Positions 16,875 through 26,082 of a stretch of DNA of 64,000 bases are shown piece by piece. The DNA comes from an uncultured Methanobrevibacter sp. (GTDB lineage: Archaea; Methanobacteriota; Methanobacteria; Methanobacteriales; Methanobacteriaceae). Within the stretch, counting starts at the first letter, position 1. The number at the start of each line of letters is the position of its first letter. Below the pieces are notes generated by a model. The model was not told the origin of the DNA and did not search any database. It worked only from the letters and a program-made list of their open reading frames with translations. The position numbers were made by a program, and so were the translations under genes. The stretch lies in the NCBI RefSeq assembly GCF_947170395.1, contig NZ_CAMVTE010000010.1:1-64000 (forward strand). The letters run 5' to 3'.

Positions 16875-18848
16875 TTATTTAAATTTTTCAAATTCAATTA
16901 TTCCGAATATTCTTTTCATACTTGAAAATGATGTTTCAAGAGAAATCAGTGATGTACTTACTTTTTTAAGTGGTTTTGTTAATAATTGTCCGTAAATAAT
17001 AACGGTAAGGAGAGTTCCCAATTGTATTTCATTAGTCACCAAAAAGTAAAATCCAATAATGTAAACGGAAATGTTACTTAGGTTTGTAAGTAAGGTTGTA
17101 ATCGGAAATACCGCATTGGAAATGTTTCTTGATTTGATGTAATGGTCTGTTACAGTTTCATTGATTTTTTCAAACCCTTTTTCATGGAATTTGCTGCGAT
17201 TAGTCAGGCTTCTTTCAAAATAGCTCATCATTATTCCCAAATTTTTTTTGTGATTTTCATATAGCGTTTTGGACTTTATGTCACTGTAATAAAAACAAAT
17301 GAAATAGATAGGTAAGGTTATAAGATAAATAAGGCTCAGTTTCCAGTCTGTTGTTAAAATCAGCACGATTACAAACAGTATGGATAGGAATTGTGCTATA
17401 ATTTCGGAAATGTGCATTGAAATGAACTCCCTGATGTTCATCAGGTCGTTGTTGAGTCTGGACAGGACATGTCCCTTCGAATTCTTTTGGATAAATGTCT
17501 GACCGATAGTTTCCAGATTATCAAACAGTTCCATTCTTAAATTATAAGCTATCTTTTCACTTACAAAAGCCATAAATCTATTTGAAGGTAATTTAAGCAG
17601 ATAACCCACAGAATATAATGTAAACAATAATCCAATATTTGCTAAAATTGTGTTTGGTGAATCAGAATCAAATAAAAACATATTAACTATGTTTCCTGCA
17701 ACTTTAGGAGCATATACGATGCACAATGTGGATATTGTAAGTAAAACCATCGAGATTATTACATGAATCCTGTAGTGACTCAATACCATGTTGAATTTTC
17801 GCGCAATTTCTTTTCTGTCGACTAATGTGTTTTTATAGTCGTTTTCAATATCTTTTTCAATGATTTCTATTCTTTTTGATGCTTTTTCGTTTTCAATTAC
17901 CTTATCTTCAAGATTTAATACTTCCTCCAAACGTACTGATGTGGCGTATGAACGTGGCCATCTTTCAATCATTGTCGGAACAATCACCAATGTGGTCATG
18001 AAGTAAAGTATGTACTGTATGATGACTACAGAATCAATGATGTTTTCGGCTTCAAAACCGATTGAGTATCCGAAGTTCATCATTGTCAGCAAGACCACAA
18101 TAAGGACATCCAAAACCAACAGAAGTATGGGTCCGAGGTAATACTGGCTTAACAGATAGGTAATGTTTTTGTTATAGGAATCTTCACATGCCTTTTCAAA
18201 TTCACAGTGAGCTTCTTGTCTTTTAAAGGGGATGCCATTGGCTATGTTGCTGATTTTGTTAAAAAACAACTGGTTAATCTTTCCATAAGTCTTTTTTGCC
18301 TTAAAGTATATTTGTGTAAGCTGCTTTAATCTTAAAATTATAATTGCTGTGAGTATGAGGATGACTGTCGCAAACAATGCAGCAAAAGTCATGTCAATCA
18401 AGGCTATTTCAACCACGATAGCTATAAATACAAAGGGAATCACAATAAATTGCTTTAGGATTATGATTAGGAAGCCCTGTTCGGAATATATTCCTCTGGT
18501 TGACCTTGTAATGAGGCCTGTAATTTTAAATTTGTTTATCTCTTCATCAGGAAGGTTCATCAGGATATGGAAGATTTTCTCACGGGTATCGTGTGCGACC
18601 TTTGAAGAAACTTTTGTTGCGAGAACGGAAGTTGCATAAATTGAAATCATTGAAAGCACTGTTAATATCAGCATCAATGCCGCATCATCGAAAAGCAGAT
18701 TAATTTCCTGAGATTTAAGGTCCATCAATGCGGAACTGAACTGGTTAATAATTTCTATTTGAAAAACAGTCTGAAGAATTACCAGCACGAAAATGACTGA
18801 TATTGTCTTCCATTGGGGTTTCAATGCAAATTTCAAAAATTTCTTCAT
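16875..18848 (-). CDS. Fused double ABC-exporter membrane domain lacking any ATPase domain
   Basis: A 657-residue membrane protein consisting of two ABC-exporter transmembrane domains in tandem. The first spans about residues 1-310 (KVAHDTREKIFHILMNLPDE is the characteristic segment after helix 2) and the second about 350-650 (ISTLCIVYAPKVAGNIVN, EKIAYNLRMELFDNLETIG). Each is followed by sequence normally leading into a nucleotide-binding domain (SVRLEEVLN..., SSMKRIFGIIEF), but no Walker A, signature LSGGQ or Walker B motif exists in either place. In normal paired exporters each half would be about 580 residues. The frame is intact, so this looks like a stable architecture and not recent decay. 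A beta-helix gene follows one base after the stop. Confidence 0.85.
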   Translation of the reverse strand: MKKFLKFALKPQWKTISVIFVLVILQTVFQIEIINQFSSALMDLKSQEINLLFDDAALMLILTVLSMISIYATSVLATKVSSKVAHDTREKIFHILMNLPDEEINKFKITGLITRSTRGIYSEQGFLIIILKQFIVIPFVFIAIVVEIALIDMTFAALFATVILILTAIIILRLKQLTQIYFKAKKTYGKINQLFFNKISNIANGIPFKRQEAHCEFEKACEDSYNKNITYLLSQYYLGPILLLVLDVLIVVLLTMMNFGYSIGFEAENIIDSVVIIQYILYFMTTLVIVPTMIERWPRSYATSVRLEEVLNLEDKVIENEKASKRIEIIEKDIENDYKNTLVDRKEIARKFNMVLSHYRIHVIISMVLLTISTLCIVYAPKVAGNIVNMFLFDSDSPNTILANIGLLFTLYSVGYLLKLPSNRFMAFVSEKIAYNLRMELFDNLETIGQTFIQKNSKGHVLSRLNNDLMNIREFISMHISEIIAQFLSILFVIVLILTTDWKLSLIYLITLPIYFICFYYSDIKSKTLYENHKKNLGIMMSYFERSLTNRSKFHEKGFEKINETVTDHYIKSRNISNAVFPITTLLTNLSNISVYIIGFYFLVTNEIQLGTLLTVIIYGQLLTKPLKKVSTSLISLETSFSSMKRIFGIIEFEKFK

Positions 18849-18996
18849 GAATTTAATTTAATCTTCAAAACTAATATATGTTAACATGATATAATATTCA
18901 GTTTCAGGGATGTGTTTTGCTCGGTTATTTTATTGGCATTCTTCTGAAACAGAAGTAGTTAGGCCTTGAACTTCCAATCATCTTTTAGATGGTTGT

Positions 18997-19707
18997 TCAA
19001 TCACCGGCAATATCCTTTATCACTTCGCCGGCAATTATCAGTCCCGCAACTGACGGCACAAAAGAGACGCTACCCTTCACCTTAAACTTTTTGTCCTGAT
19101 TAATGGCACAGTCATTTGTATTTATCGGATGTTCCTGGGAATACACAACCTTTAATTTTTCTATATTCCTCTTTTTAAGGTCCTTTTTCATTATTCTGGC
19201 TAGAGGACATACTGTGGTGTCGTAAATGTCGGCCACTTCAAACATTGTAGGATCCAGTTTGTTGCCTGTTCCCATTGAGGAGATGACAGGAACGTCAAGG
19301 GCATCACATTTGCATATTACCGCAATCTTGGCCATTATGGTATCCACACAGTCAACTGCATATGATAGGTCTTTTGTAATGATGTCAATTTCCGAATCGT
19401 CCATATAGAATTCCCTATAGACTTCAACGTTTGCATCCGGATTGATTTCCAGGATTCTTTGCTTCATCAAATCGGTCTTATATTTGCCTATTGTGTTTAC
19501 TGTTGCTATAAGTTGTCTGTTGATGTTGCTTTCATCTATCTTGTCATAGTCCACCAGAATGAAATTGCCTATTCCGCCTCTGGCAAGTCCTTCACATACA
19601 AAGGAACCTACGCCTCCAATACCAAAAACTGCAACTTTGGAGTTTTTTAACTTTTCCATCCCTTCATTTCCAATCAACATTTCTGTTCTTGAAAACTTCT
19701 CATCCAT
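18997..19707 (-). CDS. ThiF/MoeB-family E1-like enzyme, TcdA-like
   Basis: An adenylating E1-like enzyme of about 236 residues. It has the nucleotide-binding loop AVFGIGGVGSFVCEGLARGG, VDYDKIDESNINRQ and the CVDTIMAK region. The pattern is closest to TcdA/CsdL, which dehydrates tRNA N6-threonylcarbamoyladenosine to its cyclic form, but the archaeal role is not proven. The track start at 19806 would overlap the divergent tatD gene; ATG 19707 (MDEKFSRTEMLIG) has GGTGA about 7 bases upstream and aligns with the family's N terminus, so it is preferred. That leaves a 97-base divergent promoter region. Confidence 0.82.
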   Translation of the reverse strand: MDEKFSRTEMLIGNEGMEKLKNSKVAVFGIGGVGSFVCEGLARGGIGNFILVDYDKIDESNINRQLIATVNTIGKYKTDLMKQRILEINPDANVEVYREFYMDDSEIDIITKDLSYAVDCVDTIMAKIAVICKCDALDVPVISSMGTGNKLDPTMFEVADIYDTTVCPLARIMKKDLKKRNIEKLKVVYSQEHPINTNDCAINQDKKFKVKGSVSFVPSVAGLIIAGEVIKDIAGD

Positions 19708-19804
19708 GTCATTCACCAAAAAATTTAATTTGATTTGATTAATTATATTATTATTAGAAAAACAACAATAAAAACTTAATGCAAAGATTTTCAGAGGATT
19801 TCTC

Positions 19805-20554
19805 ATGATGATTGATACACATTGCCACGTCTACAGCAGTGAAATGGAAGATGCTGAGGAAATAATCCGCCAAGCGGCAAAAAATGACATACATATGATA
19901 TTGAACGGCACAGACCCCCTAAGCAACATGGAAGTGCTGGATTTGGCAGGCAAATATGAAAATGTCCACGGCGCTTTGGGATATTTCTATTCTTTTGCAG
20001 ATGAAATAACTGATGAGGACATTAATCTGTTGGATGAACAGCTTGCTGATGATAATGTGGTTGCAGTAGGCGAAATTGGTCTTGACTATTACCATACAAA
20101 GGACAATATGGGCGCACAGAAGGAATTGTTTGAAAAGATGCTTGATCTGGCTGAAAAACATGATTTGCCGGTAATTGTTCACTCGAGAAAATCAATGCAG
20201 GACACCTTCGACATGATTAAAGGACATGATGTGGTCGGCTCCATGCATGCCTATCAGGGTTCAGCCGAAATGGCTCGTGAATTCGTTAAATTGGGTTTTT
20301 ATATTGGAATTGGGGGACCGATTACCCATCCCAACAACAAAAAAGCAAGAAAAACAGTAAATAATATAGATATTGGCCATGTCCTTGTGGAAACCGATTC
20401 ACCGTACATGGCTCCCAAAGAAACAAAAGGAGAAAGAAACACTCCGCTAAATCTTAAATATGTCATAAGAAAATTGGCTTTGGAGTTGGATTTAAAGGAA
20501 AGCGAAGTTATGGAAATAACCTCTCAAAATGCAAAAGCGCTGTTCAAAATATAG
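19805..20554 (+). CDS. tatD: TatD-family metal-dependent hydrolase
   Basis: A TIM-barrel metallohydrolase of 249 residues. Metal ligands are visible at DTHCHVY (residues 4-10), GEIGLDYYH and VHSRKSMQDTF, and in ETDSPYMAP near residue 198. TatD proteins act as 3'-5' DNases in DNA repair and related processes. GAGG lies about 8 bases before the tandem ATG ATG; either could start. It is transcribed divergently from the TcdA-like gene and followed by the msvR promoter region. Confidence 0.9.
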   Translation: MMIDTHCHVYSSEMEDAEEIIRQAAKNDIHMILNGTDPLSNMEVLDLAGKYENVHGALGYFYSFADEITDEDINLLDEQLADDNVVAVGEIGLDYYHTKDNMGAQKELFEKMLDLAEKHDLPVIVHSRKSMQDTFDMIKGHDVVGSMHAYQGSAEMAREFVKLGFYIGIGGPITHPNNKKARKTVNNIDIGHVLVETDSPYMAPKETKGERNTPLNLKYVIRKLALELDLKESEVMEITSQNAKALFKI

Positions 20555-20604
20555 TGTTTTCCTTGATACTATTTAGGTATACGAACTATTTTATATGTTT
20601 TTAA

Positions 20605-20617
20605 ACGAACAGTTCGT
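20605..20617. promoter_or_regulatory. MsvR-like palindrome upstream of msvR
   Basis: ACGAACAGTTCGT, two half-sites with 3-base spacing, with an additional half-site TACGAAC at 20579-20585. TATA-like TTTATATAAT follows at 20631-20640. Autoregulation of msvR from similar sites is known in Methanothermobacter. Confidence 0.6.
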
Positions 20618-20753
20618 ATTCATTTTGATTTTTATATAATGTTTGTTCATTAAATTTATAAAATTATTAAACAAACATAGCTCTTTCGGTTTATAGATAT
20701 ATTTATAAACCCATTTATATCAAATATAATTATATAATTGGGGGATATTTTAC

Positions 20754-21524
20754 ATGAGCGAACAGAAACCAATTCAGATTTTTTCAAATTCCAACGATAA
20801 TATCGGAGTCAATGTCATCAAAAGCCCCGTAAAGCTTACCATTTTGGAGATGTTAAGGGACAGAGACATGGAATTTGATGAAATAGTTAGCAATACAGGA
20901 AAGTCAAAATCAACAGTATCAGTTCATCTTAAAAGCTTAAGAGAAAGTGGAATAATTTCATATAAGGTTCATCCAGTCGACAACAGGAAAAAGATATTTT
21001 ATTTGAATTCCAAATACATAGGTTCAGTCGACATTTCCGAACCGACACAAATCAAGGAAACCCAGGCCGACTATTTGGTAAAGCACATTGTGGATGAGGA
21101 TGCTGAATTTTCAACATTGCTGTTCCACACTCTCAAGGCCATGCTCATTCAGGAAGGAATAAATATTGACCCTATTTTACAGTCTACAGGCAACAGTATA
21201 GGCAGGTCCATTTTTGACAAGTTATATGATGACGATTTGGATATTTTCATGGACAATCTTGCCGAATTCTGGCAAAGAAAAGGTTTGGGTAGAATGACCT
21301 TCAAGGTTGGTCAGATTATCAAGATTACAACATACGACTGTTTTGAATGTGGTTTGCTTCCAAAAACAGGAAAACCGGCATGCTTTTTGGACACCGGAAT
21401 ACTTGAAGGATTGTTCAGTGAATTTTTCAATCTCCCTGTCAGCGTCATTGAAACCCAATGCTATACAATGGGAGATGAAAAATGTGTGTTTGAAATAGAA
21501 CCGTTAGGAATCAAATCCTACTGA
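20754..21524 (+). CDS. msvR: Methanogen-specific redox regulator MsvR (HTH plus V4R domain)
   Basis: DNA-binding redox sensor of 256 residues. The N terminus (about 20-85) is a winged helix (LTILEMLRDRDMEFDEI, SKSTVSVHLKSLRESG) and the C terminus is a V4R ligand/redox domain (about 120-250) with the cysteine-rich stretch YDCFECGLLPKTGKPACF and the family-typical CYTMGDEKCVFEIEP. In characterised MsvR proteins V4R cysteines control DNA binding in response to oxidation. Known targets are msvR itself and the fpaA/fprA oxygen-defence operon; here an fprA operon is 13 kb away. GGGGG lies about 13 bases before the ATG. It converges with cbiL, with 7 bases of overlap. Confidence 0.9.
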   Translation: MSEQKPIQIFSNSNDNIGVNVIKSPVKLTILEMLRDRDMEFDEIVSNTGKSKSTVSVHLKSLRESGIISYKVHPVDNRKKIFYLNSKYIGSVDISEPTQIKETQADYLVKHIVDEDAEFSTLLFHTLKAMLIQEGINIDPILQSTGNSIGRSIFDKLYDDDLDIFMDNLAEFWQRKGLGRMTFKVGQIIKITTYDCFECGLLPKTGKPACFLDTGILEGLFSEFFNLPVSVIETQCYTMGDEKCVFEIEPLGIKSY

Positions 21525-22225
21525 TCGTTTTCAAACTTGATAATTGTAGTTGTAAGATAAGGTTTTTCGTTTGAAAAGCCTTCAATTATTTTTTCATTTT
21601 CGCGTGTACAGTTCTGCACGGAATATATTTCTTTAGGCCTGTTTTTCTCTTCAATTGTTGATTCCAGTTGTGAAGTGTTTCTTGAAGCTTTCATAAGCAC
21701 AACTGAATCACTGTATTCAAGAACCTGTTCCACCCTGTCGTCAATTTTAGGAACAATTGTTAATATCTGGTTCTGTTCCACCAGTGCCTTGTTTCTGGCA
21801 GCGGCACAGGCTGTAAATGAGGTAATTCCCGGCACGGTTTCGATTTCATACTCGTCAATCAGTTTCTTTTGAACGTATGCATAGGTACTGAATACTGAAG
21901 GATCGCCTAATGTGATGAAAGCCACATCCCTTCCGCTGTTGAGGTATTGGGCTATCATTTCTGATGCGCTTGTCCAGATTTTTTCAAGTTCGTCCTTATC
22001 CTCAATCATTGGAAAAATAGGGGTTACAAGCATTAATCTTTTATAATCGTCTCTTTCTTCAAGTACTGGTTTTACAATGGATAGGGCAATACTTTCTTTT
22101 TCTTTTGATGATTTTGGTGTAAATATGACCGGCACTGTTTTTAAAATTCTTGCCGCTTTTAAAGTTAATAATTCTGTATCTCCGGGTCCAACACCAATTC
22201 CATATAATTTTCCTTTTTCAGCCAT
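21518..22225 (-). CDS. cbiL: Cobalt-factor II / precorrin-2 C20-methyltransferase
   Basis: SAM-dependent methyltransferase of corrin-ring (B12) synthesis, about 235 residues. Signatures are YGIGVGPGDTELLTLKAARIL at the N terminus, LGDPSVFSTYAYV in the middle and VPGITSFTACAAA. Methanogens need corrinoids for the methyltransferase Mtr. The track ATG at 22240 has no ribosome-binding site; ATG 22225 (MAEKGKLYGIG) follows GTGAT and matches the family start. No other cobalamin gene adjoins it. Confidence 0.9.
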   Translation of the reverse strand: MAEKGKLYGIGVGPGDTELLTLKAARILKTVPVIFTPKSSKEKESIALSIVKPVLEERDDYKRLMLVTPIFPMIEDKDELEKIWTSASEMIAQYLNSGRDVAFITLGDPSVFSTYAYVQKKLIDEYEIETVPGITSFTACAAARNKALVEQNQILTIVPKIDDRVEQVLEYSDSVVLMKASRNTSQLESTIEEKNRPKEIYSVQNCTRENEKIIEGFSNEKPYLTTTIIKFENDQ

Positions 22226-22266
22226 ATAATCACTTTGCATTACAATATTTTATTTTTGGTTTTATT

Positions 22267-22279
22267 CTCCAAATGCTCT
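22267..22279 (+). repeat. CTCCAAATGCTCT motif, third occurrence
   Basis: An exact 13-base match to the minus-strand element at 56299-56311 and one mismatch from 46482-46494. Here it lies between divergent cbiL and the helicase gene, unlike the other two, which directly follow stop codons. Confidence 0.4.
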
Positions 22280-22319
22280 TTCTATAATTTATTTATAGGA
22301 TATCAACTAATATAATGTT

Positions 22320-24149
22320 ATGGCTAATTCTATGTTTTGTCCGAATTGCGGAATGTTAAAGGTTAACTGTACTTGCGGAATGTCTGGTAATAATAAAAGT
22401 AAAGGACCAACTAATTTGTTTAGTTTTTCCAAACCTAGAACATCTTCCATTTTGGATGATGAGATTCCGGAGGTTTATGCAGTCGAAAACCACAAGTTAG
22501 ATGAAGGAACCGCAGCATATCTAAAGGAGATTCACCCTTCAATAGATGATGAAATCATAGAAAACTTCCCTTTTACAGAACCTAGGGTAGGTCAGCTTGA
22601 AATCATACAGGATATAAACGATGCAATCAGGCAGGGATACAAATACATTATTCTTGAGGCCGGAACAGGTACAGGAAAGTCAGCGATAGCCACAACCCTT
22701 GCCAAAATGTATGAATCAGCATATATCCTGACAATGACAAAACAGCTGCAGGCCCAGTATTCCAATGAGTTTGATTTTCCTTTGGTTAAGGGTAGGGGAA
22801 ACTTTGCCTGCCTGAATGATAATCTGGAGACAACCTGTGATATGGGTGCATGTAAGACAACACCTACATCCAGCAACTTTTTCTGCCGTTACGGAATTGC
22901 TAAAAATCCTACATTGGATGCTGAACTTGCATTTGAAGATTCATTCGGCGGAGCCGTTTTCTATCAGTCTCCAAGCCACTGCCATTACTGGAACCAAAAG
23001 GCAAATGCAATCAACTCTCCAATCACACTGATGAACTATGATTATGCAATCGTTGAGCTCAATTATGTAAAGCATTTCGCTCCACGTTCATTGCTGATAT
23101 TGGATGAGGCCCATAACATCGAAAACAAGCTGATGGCGACAATGGAGGTTACATTATACAACAGAACCCTTGAAAAGGACATCAGCAAACGCATATCCGA
23201 AGAAACATTAAAGGATGGGGAACTTCCAGAATGGAAAATGGAAATTGAAGCCATTCGTGAAAGCTATGAGGACATAGACCTGAAGGATGTTTCAAAAAAC
23301 AAGGCTGACAGAATCAGATCAACCATTTCAAGGCTGAAAACCCTGACCAACAATCTTGAAAAGGAACCAAAAAATTGGGTAATTGATGCCGATGAAAGCG
23401 GAGTGGTATTCAAACCGTTAAGGGTTCATCACTATGCCAAGGATAATCTGTTGAAGTATGGGGACGTTGTCATTTTCATGAGCGCTACAATACTTTCACA
23501 CAAGATGTTTTCAAAATGGCTGGGTCTGAATCCGAATGAAGTCTATCACATCAAGGTGGACAGTCCGTTTACAAAGGAAAAGAGGCCTATAATTTTGGAT
23601 TTGGCCGGAAAAATGTCAGCCAACAGAATAAAAAACACAGCTCCCAACACCATTCCGATTCTGCAGGAAATCCTTAAAAAGCATGAGGGCGACAAGGGGT
23701 TAATCCATACTCACAGCTATAAATGCCAGCAGTACATTCTCAATAACCTCTATAATTCAAGGTTAATTTCACATTCATCTAAAAACAGGGAACAGATTCT
23801 TAATTTCTTTGAAAAAGATGAAAATCCATTGGTTTTGGTTTCACCGTCCATGAGTGAAGGTGTGGATTTGCCATATGACAAATGCAGATTCCAGGTAATC
23901 TATAAGATACCGTTCCCTTATCTCGGTGACAAGCAGGTCAACATGAGAATGAAAAGGGATAAGAAATGGTATGCCTACAAAACAGTAATGACCCTGATGC
24001 AGGCCTATGGGCGTGGTATGAGGGCCGAAGACGATTCATGCTACACATACATCATTGACAGCGACATTAACATGCTGTTCAAAAGCCCGATGTACAGATC
24101 ATTGATACCTGATTTCTTTAAGGAAGCGGTTGTTAGGGTTAAGAAATAG
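22320..24149 (+). CDS. DinG/XPD-family superfamily 2 DNA helicase
   Basis: A 609-residue ATP-dependent 5'-3' helicase of the XPD/DinG type. Order of features: a zinc-ribbon-like N terminus (CPNCGMLKVNCTCGM), Walker A EAGTGTGKSAIA (about 117), cysteines in NFACLND, TTCDMGAC, FFCRYG and SHCHYW that suggest the family's [4Fe-4S] domain, the DEAH box (LILDEAHN, about 262), SPSMSEGVDLP and motif VI QAYGRGMRAEDD (about 562). Likely roles are DNA repair or resolving replication obstacles. The stop codon directly abuts a tRNA gene on the other strand. Confidence 0.88.
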   Translation: MANSMFCPNCGMLKVNCTCGMSGNNKSKGPTNLFSFSKPRTSSILDDEIPEVYAVENHKLDEGTAAYLKEIHPSIDDEIIENFPFTEPRVGQLEIIQDINDAIRQGYKYIILEAGTGTGKSAIATTLAKMYESAYILTMTKQLQAQYSNEFDFPLVKGRGNFACLNDNLETTCDMGACKTTPTSSNFFCRYGIAKNPTLDAELAFEDSFGGAVFYQSPSHCHYWNQKANAINSPITLMNYDYAIVELNYVKHFAPRSLLILDEAHNIENKLMATMEVTLYNRTLEKDISKRISEETLKDGELPEWKMEIEAIRESYEDIDLKDVSKNKADRIRSTISRLKTLTNNLEKEPKNWVIDADESGVVFKPLRVHHYAKDNLLKYGDVVIFMSATILSHKMFSKWLGLNPNEVYHIKVDSPFTKEKRPIILDLAGKMSANRIKNTAPNTIPILQEILKKHEGDKGLIHTHSYKCQQYILNNLYNSRLISHSSKNREQILNFFEKDENPLVLVSPSMSEGVDLPYDKCRFQVIYKIPFPYLGDKQVNMRMKRDKKWYAYKTVMTLMQAYGRGMRAEDDSCYTYIIDSDINMLFKSPMYRSLIPDFFKEAVVRVKK

Positions 24150-24224
24150 CGGACCTGGAGGGATTTGAACCCCCGATCTCAGGATCCGAAGTCCTGCGTC
24201 ATATCCTGACTAGACTACAGGCCC
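24150..24224 (-). tRNA. tRNA-Arg (anticodon UCG)
   Basis: On the minus strand the 75-nt sequence folds as a cloverleaf: acceptor GGGCCTG pairs with CAGGTCC, the anticodon stem CAGGA/TCCTG encloses loop CTTCGGA (anticodon TCG, reading CGA), and the T arm is GGGGG-TTCAAAT-CCCTC. The discriminator is G and CCA is not encoded. There is no intron. It starts 17 bases before a membrane-protein gene and its 3' end touches the helicase stop codon. Confidence 0.93.
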
Positions 24225-24240
24225 GTTTAAAAAAGTAATT

Positions 24241-25230
24241 TTATTTTTCGATTTTATCTTGACTGTCAACAGAAATGATAGGCATGTCCTCGATATCTTC
24301 AACTTCGGCAAAAATGTCGTCAATGGATTCGCCTTCACGAACCGCCTGTTCATATTCAATCTCTTCAATTTCGTCAGCGGTCAAACCTTTCTTGTCTTCA
24401 GGCTTTTCACGTGCTGGAGGAATTTTATCAAGTTCTTCTTGAGTCGGTGGCGCTGGTTTTTTCGGTTTGGATGGTTTTCTTAATTTGTTTTTCAAATCTT
24501 TGATGTTGAATTCGCCGATTTTGTAGGATTCCTTGTCTAGAGGAATGTTGCTTTTTGGGATAACTTTTGGGTCAGGTTCTTCTTTAGCGGATGTTTTTTT
24601 ATCTTTTTCATCCTTTTCGATAGAATCTATACTGTTTGTTATCCCTTCAAGAGGATTTCTGAATCCAATTATCTTGTATAATCCGTAAATTAAGAGTAAT
24701 AATCCAAATATAAAGAATATGACTGAAATAAAGTTGGTTTCGCCTGAAACAACATTGTCTATAACTCTATCACTGCGTGATGAGAAAATGAATGCGCCAA
24801 TGGCCACAAGCAGCAATCCTAGAAAGGCACTTATGATTGCTAAAACAGGAGTTCTTCCAACCTTTGCATTAATGAAATTGTCAAAGCCTTCTGTCATTTC
24901 GCTTGTAATGTCTTCAAAGATATCATCGCTTTCATAAGCCTCATCATCATTTTCACTTTCTTTTTCATCAGGAGTTTTGATTATAAAATCTTCATCGATA
25001 TTTTCTTCTAAATTAATAGCATTTTCGTCGTCATCTCCTGGATGATAGATAAATTCATCATCTATCTCAAGATCATCATATTCATCATGATTTTCGTTGA
25101 GATAGTTAATCAATTCGATATCCTCTTCAAATTCTTCAGAGTTGTCACTAGGCTCCTGCTCATTTGAAATGTTGTCTATCATGTCCTTAAGATTAGAAAT
25201 CCTATGCTCTTTTTCTTTAGAATCCTTCAT
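24241..25230 (-). CDS. Acidic two-helix membrane protein, unknown function
   Basis: Not recognised as a named family. The 329-residue protein has a very acidic N-terminal third (runs such as NSEEFEEDIELINYLNEN), two adjacent membrane helices (VLAIISAFLGLLLVAIGAFI near 130-150 and VIFFIFGLLLLIYGLYKII near 165-185), then a charged tail rich in K, P and E (KPSKPKKPAPPTQEEL). It begins 8 bases after the TFS gene, so it is the last gene of an information-processing cluster. Both charged regions may lie on the same side of the membrane with the helices forming a hairpin. Confidence 0.75.
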   Translation of the reverse strand: MKDSKEKEHRISNLKDMIDNISNEQEPSDNSEEFEEDIELINYLNENHDEYDDLEIDDEFIYHPGDDDENAINLEENIDEDFIIKTPDEKESENDDEAYESDDIFEDITSEMTEGFDNFINAKVGRTPVLAIISAFLGLLLVAIGAFIFSSRSDRVIDNVVSGETNFISVIFFIFGLLLLIYGLYKIIGFRNPLEGITNSIDSIEKDEKDKKTSAKEEPDPKVIPKSNIPLDKESYKIGEFNIKDLKNKLRKPSKPKKPAPPTQEELDKIPPAREKPEDKKGLTADEIEEIEYEQAVREGESIDDIFAEVEDIEDMPIISVDSQDKIEK

Positions 25231-25238
25231 AAAAAACC

Positions 25239-25550
25239 TCAGTGATAGGCTCTCCAGGTATGTTTACATTTTGCGCATGTAAAAATACGTGTAGGTGCTT
25301 CATCAGCACTACGGGTTTGTTTCAATTCATAATAAGCTTCATCATGTCCGCATTCAGGACAGGTTTCCTTGATGGTTGAACGCATATCATCAACTTCACC
25401 AAGCATTTTAACACTTTCATGTTCTTCTATTTCACCGGCAACCTTGTATTCGTCACCTAATTCTTGTTCATTAGAATATCCACATGAATTGCATTTCAAA
25501 ATTCCGTTATTAGGAAGCATCATTGCTCCGCATTCAGGACAAAATTCCAT
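25239..25550 (-). CDS. tfs: Transcription factor S (TFIIS/RPB9-like)
   Basis: Archaeal transcript-cleavage factor, 103 residues, that rescues backtracked RNA polymerase. It has an N-terminal zinc ribbon (CPECG...CNSCG) and a C-terminal TFIIS-type ribbon (CPECGHDEAYY ... CAKCKHTW), the latter carrying the catalytic acidic hairpin RSADEAPT. It sits in a minus-strand group with a Nudix gene, rpoL and csl4. Confidence 0.93.
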   Translation of the reverse strand: MEFCPECGAMMLPNNGILKCNSCGYSNEQELGDEYKVAGEIEEHESVKMLGEVDDMRSTIKETCPECGHDEAYYELKQTRSADEAPTRIFTCAKCKHTWRAYH

Positions 25551-25630
25551 TTAACTCTCCTCTATAATTTTTTAACATATACTCTATATATTCTATAAAT
25601 CTTTTTTTCAAATTATTTAAATATATAGCA

Positions 25631-26053
25631 TTATTTGTTCTTTTTTAATGTTTTTAAGCAATCTCTAATAATTTTTTCATGGTCAAAAGCAAGATTGATT
25701 TCATCAAGTTTTTCACTTGAAAAGATTGCAATGTCACAGGCATCGTCATCAGCTTTTCTATTTGTGAAATCTCCTGTGGCGGTGTATACTATACTGACAG
25801 TATGTCCCCTTGAATCCCTGTCCGGTTCGGAATAAACATTGACCAGATTTTTAAGTTCCACATCAATGCTGGTTTCTTCCTTTGCTTCACGTATGGCTGC
25901 ATTTTCTACTTTTTCACCGTAGTCAACAAATCCTCCCGGAAGCGCCCAATATCCTTTGTAAGGGTCGTTTTTTCTTTTTATCAAAATAAAGTTTAAATTG
26001 TCATCAAAAATAAATATGTCTGTGGTTAGGGAAGGTTTTTTGTAATTTGCCAT
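25631..26053 (-). CDS. Nudix hydrolase (ADP-ribose pyrophosphatase-like)
   Basis: Hydrolyses nucleoside diphosphates linked to another moiety. The 140-residue protein contains a complete Nudix box, GGFVDYGEKVENAAIREAKE followed by ET, and an N-terminal KKPSLTTDIFIF strand typical of ADP-ribose pyrophosphatase-like members. The ATG at 26053 is preferred to the TTG one codon upstream that the track uses. It lies in line with rpoL (upstream) and tfs (downstream). Confidence 0.85.
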   Translation of the reverse strand: MANYKKPSLTTDIFIFDDNLNFILIKRKNDPYKGYWALPGGFVDYGEKVENAAIREAKEETSIDVELKNLVNVYSEPDRDSRGHTVSIVYTATGDFTNRKADDDACDIAIFSSEKLDEINLAFDHEKIIRDCLKTLKKNK

Positions 26054-26082
26054 CAAATCACATTAAAAAAAATAATAGGAAG

